This document shows positions 59,236 through 64,000 of a stretch of DNA of 64,000 nt, in pieces. A program made the translations under genes and the position numbers. The stretch comes from Diaphorobacter ruginosibacter (GTDB taxonomy: Bacteria; Pseudomonadota; Gammaproteobacteria; Burkholderiales; Burkholderiaceae_C). The notes below the pieces were generated by a model that made no database searches, was not told the DNA's origin, and saw nothing but the letters and a program-made list of their open reading frames with translations. The DNA lies in the NCBI RefSeq assembly GCF_014395975.1, contig NZ_CP060714.1:4030001-4094000 (forward strand). Reading direction: 5' to 3'. Each line of letters starts with the position of its first letter. Position 1 is the stretch's first letter.

Positions 59236-60501
59236 ATGGATACCAAAGTGAAAAGCAACAACACCGACGTCAGCCATCTGCGCGTGAACGGCGAACGCCT
59301 CTGGCAATCGCTGATGGAGCTCGCGGAAATCGGCGGAACCGCCAAGGGCGGCGTCTGCCGCCTGGCGCTCACCGACCTGGACAAACAAGGACGCGATCTC
59401 GTCACGCGCTGGGCCAGGGAAGCGGGCATGACCGTCACCATCGACAAGATCGGCAACGGCTTCATGCGCCGCCCCGGCCGCAACAACAGCCTGCCGCCGA
59501 TCATGACCGGCAGCCACATCGACACCCAGCCGACAGGCGGCAAGTTCGACGGCAACTACGGCGTGCTGGCAGGCATCGAAGTGGTGCGCACGCTCAACGA
59601 CCACAACATCGAAACCGAGGCTCCCATCGAGGTGGCCTTCTGGACCAACGAGGAAGGCTCGCGCTTCGTTCCGGTGATGATGGGCTCGGGCGTGTTCGCC
59701 AAGGCCTTCACGCTGGAGCACGCGTATGCCGCCAAGGACACCGACGGCAAGAGCGTGAAGGAAGAGCTCGAACGCATCGGCTACGTGGGCCCCGAGGAGC
59801 CCGGCGATCATCCGATCGGCTACTACTTCGAGACCCACATCGAGCAGGGCCCGGTGCTGGAGGACAACGACAAGACCATCGGCGTGGTGACGGGCGTGCT
59901 CGGCATCCGCTGGTACGACTGCACGGTCACCGGCATGGAGGCGCATGCGGGCCCGACACCCATGGCGCTGCGCAAGGACGCGCTGCAGGTTGCCACGCGC
60001 GTGATGCAGGAAGTCGTTGCCTGTGCGCACCGCCACCCGCCCCATGGACGCGGTACCGTCGGCATGGTGCATGTGCACCCGAACAGCCGCAACGTGATTC
60101 CCGGCCAGGTCAAGTTCAGCATCGACCTGCGCAATGCCACCGACGCGGACTGCGAGGCAATGGACGCGGACATCCGCGCCGTGGCCGATCGCATCAGCAA
60201 GGAGACGGGCCTGCCGATCAAGATCGACCTGGTGTCGAGCTATCCCGCGCAGCCCTTCAACCCCGAGTGCATCGAGGCGGTGCGCCGCGGGGCCGAGACG
60301 CTGGGCTATTCCAACATGAATGCCGTGTCGGGTGCGGGGCATGATGCCGTGTACATGGCACGGCTTGCGCCCGCGGGGATGATCTTCATTCCCTGCAAGG
60401 ACGGAATTTCCCACAATGAGATCGAGGACGCCAAGCCCGAACACATCACCGCGGGCTGCAACGTGCTGCTGCATGCGATGCTGGAGCGTGCCGGAACCTG
60501 A
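59236..60501 (+). CDS. Beta-ureidopropionase / N-carbamoyl amidohydrolase (M20 family)
   Basis: The 421-residue enzyme belongs to the M20 zinc amidohydrolases (HyuC/AllC/PYD3 type). Metal residues are visible in MTGSHIDTQPTGGKFDGNYG, FWTNEEGSRF and GHDAVYMARL, with the dimerisation-domain motif MEAHAGPTPMALRKDA. In this operon it most likely hydrolyses N-carbamoyl-beta-alanine to beta-alanine, CO2 and ammonia, the last step of reductive pyrimidine breakdown. Allantoate or N-carbamoyl amino acids are alternative substrates. Confidence 0.9.
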   Translation: MDTKVKSNNTDVSHLRVNGERLWQSLMELAEIGGTAKGGVCRLALTDLDKQGRDLVTRWAREAGMTVTIDKIGNGFMRRPGRNNSLPPIMTGSHIDTQPTGGKFDGNYGVLAGIEVVRTLNDHNIETEAPIEVAFWTNEEGSRFVPVMMGSGVFAKAFTLEHAYAAKDTDGKSVKEELERIGYVGPEEPGDHPIGYYFETHIEQGPVLEDNDKTIGVVTGVLGIRWYDCTVTGMEAHAGPTPMALRKDALQVATRVMQEVVACAHRHPPHGRGTVGMVHVHPNSRNVIPGQVKFSIDLRNATDADCEAMDADIRAVADRISKETGLPIKIDLVSSYPAQPFNPECIEAVRRGAETLGYSNMNAVSGAGHDAVYMARLAPAGMIFIPCKDGISHNEIEDAKPEHITAGCNVLLHAMLERAGT

Positions 60502-60526
60502 TCCTGGATCCGGTTTTTCGAATGAG

Positions 60527-60553
60527 AAAAGGGCCTGCTGGCCCTTTTGTGTT
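60527..60553 (+). terminator. Intrinsic terminator after the pyrimidine operon
   Basis: AAAAGGGCC-TGCT-GGCCCTTTT, followed by GTGTTTTTAT, begins 27 bases after the amidohydrolase stop. Because the stem is flanked by A on one side and T on the other it could also serve the GNAT gene from the other strand. Confidence 0.85.
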
Positions 60554-60576
60554 TTTATATTTCTGGAGTCGCGCCT

Positions 60577-61068
60577 TCAGTTAGCCAGCGCCGCCAAGGC
60601 ATCCCCCGTCAACCGATACCGGATCCACTCCTTCTGCGGCAGCGCTCCGAGGCTGTCGTAGAACTCAAGGGAAGGCGTGTTCCAGTCCAGGCAGCTCCAC
60701 TCGAACCGCCCGCAATCCTTTTCCAAGGCGATCCGCGCCAGCGCCTTCAGCATCGCCTTGCCCGCACCATGACCGCGCGCGGCTCCATCGACATAGAGAT
60801 CCTCCAGATAGATCCCGTTGCGCCCCTGCCATGTGGAGTAGTTGAAGAAATACACCGCCATGCCCACAGGCGCTCCGTCCAGCTCGCAAATCAGGGCATG
60901 TGCCGTCGCATCCGGGGAAAAAATGGTTCGGTGCACATGCTCGGTCGTGGTCAGGACCTCGTTCTCGGCTTTCTCGTAGATGGCCAGATCGCGCACGAAA
61001 CGCAGGATCGTCGGCGTGTCCTCGATCACCGCCGCGCGCACCACCAGGGAAGATTCATTGCTGCTCAT
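60577..61068 (-). CDS. GNAT-family N-acetyltransferase (diamine acetyltransferase-like)
   Basis: From ATG 61068 (MSSNESSLVVRAAVIEDTPT) the protein is 163 residues; ATG 61083 is possible. The GNAT core is visible in GIYLEDLYVDGAARGHGAGKAMLKAL, given in pieces as GIYLEDLYVDGAARGHG and AGKAMLKALARIALEKD, and the strand FEWSCLDWNTPSLEFYDSLG. The YLEDLYV and WNTPSLEFY elements are typical of spermidine/spermine-type acetyltransferases. The real substrate is unknown. Confidence 0.9.
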   Translation of the reverse strand: MSSNESSLVVRAAVIEDTPTILRFVRDLAIYEKAENEVLTTTEHVHRTIFSPDATAHALICELDGAPVGMAVYFFNYSTWQGRNGIYLEDLYVDGAARGHGAGKAMLKALARIALEKDCGRFEWSCLDWNTPSLEFYDSLGALPQKEWIRYRLTGDALAALAN

Positions 61069-61142
61069 CGCTTCTTCACTCACTCATTCACTCAACGTCA
61101 AACTCAAACTCTATCTCTATCTGGCAGCCGGAGTCACCGGCG

Positions 61143-62228
61143 TCACTCGACCCGCAGCCCGCTGGCACCGGCCTCCACACGGCCGATGACCGCCGCGGAG
61201 CCGAAGCCTTCGCGCTCGAAGATCGCCAGCACGTCCGCCACGCTCTCGGGCGCGCAGGACACCAGCAGGCCTCCCGAGGTTTGCGGATCGCTCACCAGGT
61301 TCTGCGTCGTGGCGGGCAGGCCCTTCGCGATCTGCACCTCGGCGCCGTACGCGGCCCAGTTGCGGCCGCTTGCGCCGGTCACGTTGCCGTCCTCGGCAAG
61401 CTGCACCACGCCCGGGAGCAGCGGAACCTTCGCCCAGTCGACCACGACCTGCACCCCCGCTCCGCGCGCCATCTCGAGCGCATGGCCGGCCAGGCCGAAG
61501 CCCGTCACATCGGTGATCGCATGCACGCCGGGCAGTTCCGCCAGCAAAGGGCCCGGGGTGTTCAGGCGCGTGGTGTTGGCGATCATCTCACGATAGCCTG
61601 CATCGTCCAGCTTGAGCTTCTTGAGCGCTGCGGAATAGATGCCGACGCCCAGCGGCTTGCCAAGCACCAGCACGTCGCCCGCCTTCGCCTCGGCATTGCG
61701 GCGAACGCGATCCGGGTGCACCAGTCCCATCGCGACCAGGCCGTAGATCGGCTCGACCGAGTCGATCGTGTGGCCGCCCGCGATCGGGATGCCCGCCGCA
61801 CGGCAAACGTCCTGGCCACCGCGCACGATGGCACCGATCACGTCGAGCGGCAACTGGTTGATCGGCATGGCGACCAGCGCCAGCGCCATGATGGGCTTGC
61901 CGCCCATCGCGTAGACGTCGGACAGCGCGTTCGTCGCGGCGATGCGGCCGAACTCATAGGGGTCATCGACGATCGGCATGAAGAAATCGGTGGTCGCCAC
62001 CAGTGCCTGGGAATCATTGAGCCGGTAGACGGCTGCGTCGTCCGCAGTCTCGATACCGACCATCAGCTCAGGGGGAATCACCGCGTTGGCGCCGCTGGAT
62101 TGGAGAATCTCCGACAGCACGCCCGGGGCAATCTTGCAGCCGCAGCCGCCGCCATGTGACAGCGACGTGAGGCGCGGCAGCGTCGGGGTGGCCACGGGGA
62201 TGTTCGGGGAAGGGCTGCTGGCAGTCAT
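61143..62228 (-). CDS. selD: Selenophosphate synthetase SelD
   Basis: The 361-residue enzyme makes selenophosphate, the selenium donor for SelA and MnmH. The catalytic loop is LSHGGGCGCKIAPGVL, with Cys29 at the nucleophile position, so this SelD is the cysteine form and not itself a selenoprotein. ATP/Mg motifs are ATTDFFMPIVDDPYEFGRIA and ALALVAMPINQLPLD. It is divergent from mnmH, with 140 bases between the starts. Confidence 0.96.
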   Translation of the reverse strand: MTASSPSPNIPVATPTLPRLTSLSHGGGCGCKIAPGVLSEILQSSGANAVIPPELMVGIETADDAAVYRLNDSQALVATTDFFMPIVDDPYEFGRIAATNALSDVYAMGGKPIMALALVAMPINQLPLDVIGAIVRGGQDVCRAAGIPIAGGHTIDSVEPIYGLVAMGLVHPDRVRRNAEAKAGDVLVLGKPLGVGIYSAALKKLKLDDAGYREMIANTTRLNTPGPLLAELPGVHAITDVTGFGLAGHALEMARGAGVQVVVDWAKVPLLPGVVQLAEDGNVTGASGRNWAAYGAEVQIAKGLPATTQNLVSDPQTSGGLLVSCAPESVADVLAIFEREGFGSAAVIGRVEAGASGLRVE

Positions 62229-62368
62229 GGCAAATCTTCAATCGGAAAATGAAATGCAGGTGGCATCCATCATCCCAGATTTGCGGCCGGGGCCAGGCCG
62301 TGCGGTTACTTCGCTTGGCGGGCGGGCGCGCCTACGGGCTATAGTTGCGCCCTCACCGCAAGTCTGTC

Positions 62369-63430
62369 ATGTCCCACTTCCAGCCCGTACGCCCTGCCGA
62401 CCGCCACCGTTTCGACGCCATCATCGACGCGCGCTCGCCCGCCGAGTTCGCCGAGGATCACATCCCCGGAGCCATCAATTGCCCGGTGCTGGACAACGAG
62501 GAGCGCGCGATCGTGGGAACGATCTTCGTGCAGCAGAGCGCGTTCGAGGCGCGCCGCGTGGGGGGCGCCATGGTGGCGGCCAATCTGGCCCGGCACCTGA
62601 AGGAGCAGTTCGCGGACAAGCCCGAGAACTGGAAGCCGCTGGTGTACTGCTGGCGCGGCGGCCTGCGCTCGGGCTCGATGGTCCAGTGGATGCGGCTGGT
62701 CGGCTGGGATGCACAGCAGCTTGCAGGCGGATACAAGTCGTTTCGCCGCGAGGTGATCCGGCAGATCGAGGAACGGGTTCCGCAGCTCGACCTGCGCGTC
62801 ATCCTGGGTGCGACCGGCAGCGCGAAGACCCGCATCCTGCAGGCGCTCGAGGCACAGGGCGCGCAGGTGCTCGACCTCGAACACTACGCGCGCCACAAGG
62901 GCTCGCTGCTCGGCAACCTGCCGGGCGTGGCCCAGCCGTCGCAAAAGCACTTCGAGACGCAGATTGCCACCGTGCTCGAGCGCATGGATCTGTCGCGCCC
63001 CGTGTATGTGGAGGGCGAAAGCGCACGCATCGGCCGCATGTCGGTGCCCATTCCGCTGATCAACCGCATGCGCCATGCGCAGCCCATCGAGATCGCCGCC
63101 ACGCCCGAAGCGCGGCTCGCGTACCTGCTTCGTGACTACGATTACCTGGGCAACGACGTACCGCTGTTGTGCGAGAAGCTGGGCATGCTCACCGAGCACC
63201 TGGGCAAGGAGGTCGTGGGCCGCTGGCAGAACTGGGCTCGCGAGCACCAGCTGTCCCCGTTGTTTGCCGAGCTGATGGCGCTGCACTACGACCCGCACTA
63301 CCGGCGCTCCCAGTCCCGCCACTTCGCCCTCTGGGAAAAACGGCGCAGCGTGGAGGTCACCTCGCTTGACCAGGCAAGCATCGAGCGCATCGCCGTGCAG
63401 ATCCTGGACGACGAAGGCAAGGCACGCTGA
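62369..63430 (+). CDS. mnmH: tRNA 2-selenouridine synthase MnmH (SelU/YbbB)
   Basis: From ATG 62369 (MSHFQPVRPADRHRFDAIID) the protein is 353 residues. The N-terminal rhodanese domain has the active Cys in PLVYCWRGGLRSGSMVQWMR, and the C-terminal part holds a P-loop (ILGATGSAKTRILQAL). It replaces sulfur with selenium at the wobble base of certain tRNAs using selenophosphate from SelD, encoded divergently next door. A TTG at 62345 is a weaker start. Confidence 0.95.
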   Translation: MSHFQPVRPADRHRFDAIIDARSPAEFAEDHIPGAINCPVLDNEERAIVGTIFVQQSAFEARRVGGAMVAANLARHLKEQFADKPENWKPLVYCWRGGLRSGSMVQWMRLVGWDAQQLAGGYKSFRREVIRQIEERVPQLDLRVILGATGSAKTRILQALEAQGAQVLDLEHYARHKGSLLGNLPGVAQPSQKHFETQIATVLERMDLSRPVYVEGESARIGRMSVPIPLINRMRHAQPIEIAATPEARLAYLLRDYDYLGNDVPLLCEKLGMLTEHLGKEVVGRWQNWAREHQLSPLFAELMALHYDPHYRRSQSRHFALWEKRRSVEVTSLDQASIERIAVQILDDEGKAR

Positions 63431-63694
63431 AAGCGCACCGGTGGACGGGTGAAATTCCCCACCAGACCTTGCCGGCATGCGTTGCCGGATAAGATTCCCG
63501 CTGCGTGGCCGCACACCGCATCGCCATGCACCAGCACTACCCGTGCTTTTCTCCGGGCAGTCCCCTGCCCGCAACCCCTGGCTTTGGATCGTGCCTTTGA
63601 TGTGGAGTGGAGTCCCCACCCACACGTCATGGATCGCTGATAGGGCAGCCGCCTTCCGCGCTGCCCCGGTATTTTTCTCAAAGGATTTCACACC
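63431..63694 (+). other. Structured leader upstream of the symporter gene
   Basis: These 264 bases hold no gene. Several stems are possible, among them GGTGG/CCACC near 63441-63463, CGGGCAG-TCCC-CTGCCCG near 63555-63572 and, close to the gene, GGGCAG/CTGCCC (63643-63648 with 63661-63666) followed by TATTTTTC. The last looks like a terminator 28 bases before the start codon. Confidence 0.4.
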
Positions 63695-64000
63695 ATGCAG
63701 GCCCTTGCCCGCCTGAGCCAGTTCGTTGGCAAGACGTTCGCCCTGTGGACGTTGCTCTTCGCGATTCTCGCGTTCTTCTTTCCCGCCCAGTTCAAATGGA
63801 TCGGTCCCTATGTGGTGCCGCTCCTGGGCATCATCATGTTCGGCATGGGGCTGACCCTGTCCAAGGAGGACTTCCGCGAAGTCCTGCGCCGCCCGCGCGA
63901 CGTGACCGTTGGCGTGCTGGGCCAGTTCGTGATCATGCCCGGGCTGGCCTGGGCGCTGTCCAAGGGCCTGAACCTGCCGCCCGAAGTCGCCGTCGGCGTG
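63695..64000 (+). CDS. Bile acid:sodium symporter-family transporter, N-terminal part (cut by window edge)
   Basis: From ATG 63695 (MQALARLSQFVGKTFALWTL) 102 residues are visible with no stop. Hydrophobic segments are TFALWTLLFAILAFFFP, VVPLLGIIMFGMGLTLSKED and VLGQFVIMPGLAWALSKGLN. The pattern GIIMFGMGLTLS...F with VG-LGQFVIMP is typical of the BASS/PanS/YocS family. AAAGGA stands 13 bases before the start. Substrate is unknown; family members move bile acids, pantoate or small organic acids. Confidence 0.9.
   Translation, partial: MQALARLSQFVGKTFALWTLLFAILAFFFPAQFKWIGPYVVPLLGIIMFGMGLTLSKEDFREVLRRPRDVTVGVLGQFVIMPGLAWALSKGLNLPPEVAVGV

Noticed and set aside
63440..63470. FMN riboswitch before the symporter gene
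   Set aside because: One arm (GGGTGAAATTCCCCACC) resembles the RFN element, but the other conserved arms are missing and no flavin gene follows.
63550..63590. Cobalamin riboswitch-like CTGCCCGCAACC
   Set aside because: The B12 box and the rest of the core are not found; the similarity is short and explained by a simple CGGGCAG/CTGCCCG hairpin.

Overview
The window is a high-GC chromosomal segment from a betaproteobacterium, most likely Burkholderiales of the Comamonadaceae (Comamonas/Delftia/Acidovorax type). This rests on gene content and protein flavour (Sec-type formate dehydrogenase with a complete selenium system, a C13-family membrane peptidase, PreTA pyrimidine catabolism); no marker search was possible.

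Layout. 1-2400: a two-component system (kinase cut by the window edge, REC/LuxR regulator) and a small YkvA-like protein. 2568-3034: a long imperfect palindrome without genes. 3091-9156: housekeeping genes (serS, a CBS/CorC membrane protein, ispH, an FKBP isomerase, radC, a Smr protein). 9197-19478: a Tat-exported 5'-nucleotidase/cyclic phosphodiesterase, a truncated haemoglobin, an MFS exporter with a LysR regulator, a membrane C13 peptidase with a peptidase-less paralogue, and a large FtsX-type permease. 19557-29994: a formate dehydrogenase/selenium island, with fdhD divergent from fdnG(Sec)-fdnH-fdnI-fdhE-selA-selB-selC. The alpha subunit is read through an in-frame UGA (Sec196) followed by a clear SECIS hairpin. 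SelA, SelB and tRNA-Sec are encoded just downstream; selD and mnmH (selenouridine synthase) lie at 61143-63430.

29995-48012: a lambda-like prophage remnant sits directly against the 3' end of tRNA-Sec. Read from right to left it holds a short early-left unit, an immunity region with two mirror-image promoters carrying the same pair of operators, a Cro-like protein, O- and P-like replication proteins, a Q-like antiterminator, a tail module (tube, G/GT chaperones with a slippery heptamer, a very long tape measure, fibres, a glycine-rich adhesin) and a holin-endolysin-Rz/Rz1 cassette. No integrase, terminase, portal or capsid gene is visible, so it is a headless, tail-plus-lysis remnant (tailocin-like or decayed). 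Its repressor lacks a cleavable peptidase domain, but a neighbouring small XRE gene has a near-perfect LexA box.

48414-52055: a LysE exporter, an AraC regulator, a membrane protein, a duplicated fragment of the AraC gene and an amino-acid permease. 52231-60501: a reductive pyrimidine degradation cluster (TetR regulator with tandem operators, preT, preA, NCS1 transporter, dihydropyrimidinase, M20-type beta-ureidopropionase) that would convert uracil/thymine to beta-amino acids. 60577-64000: a GNAT acetyltransferase, selD, mnmH, a structured leader and the start of a bile acid:sodium symporter-family gene. I saw no CRISPR array, insertion sequence or rRNA gene.
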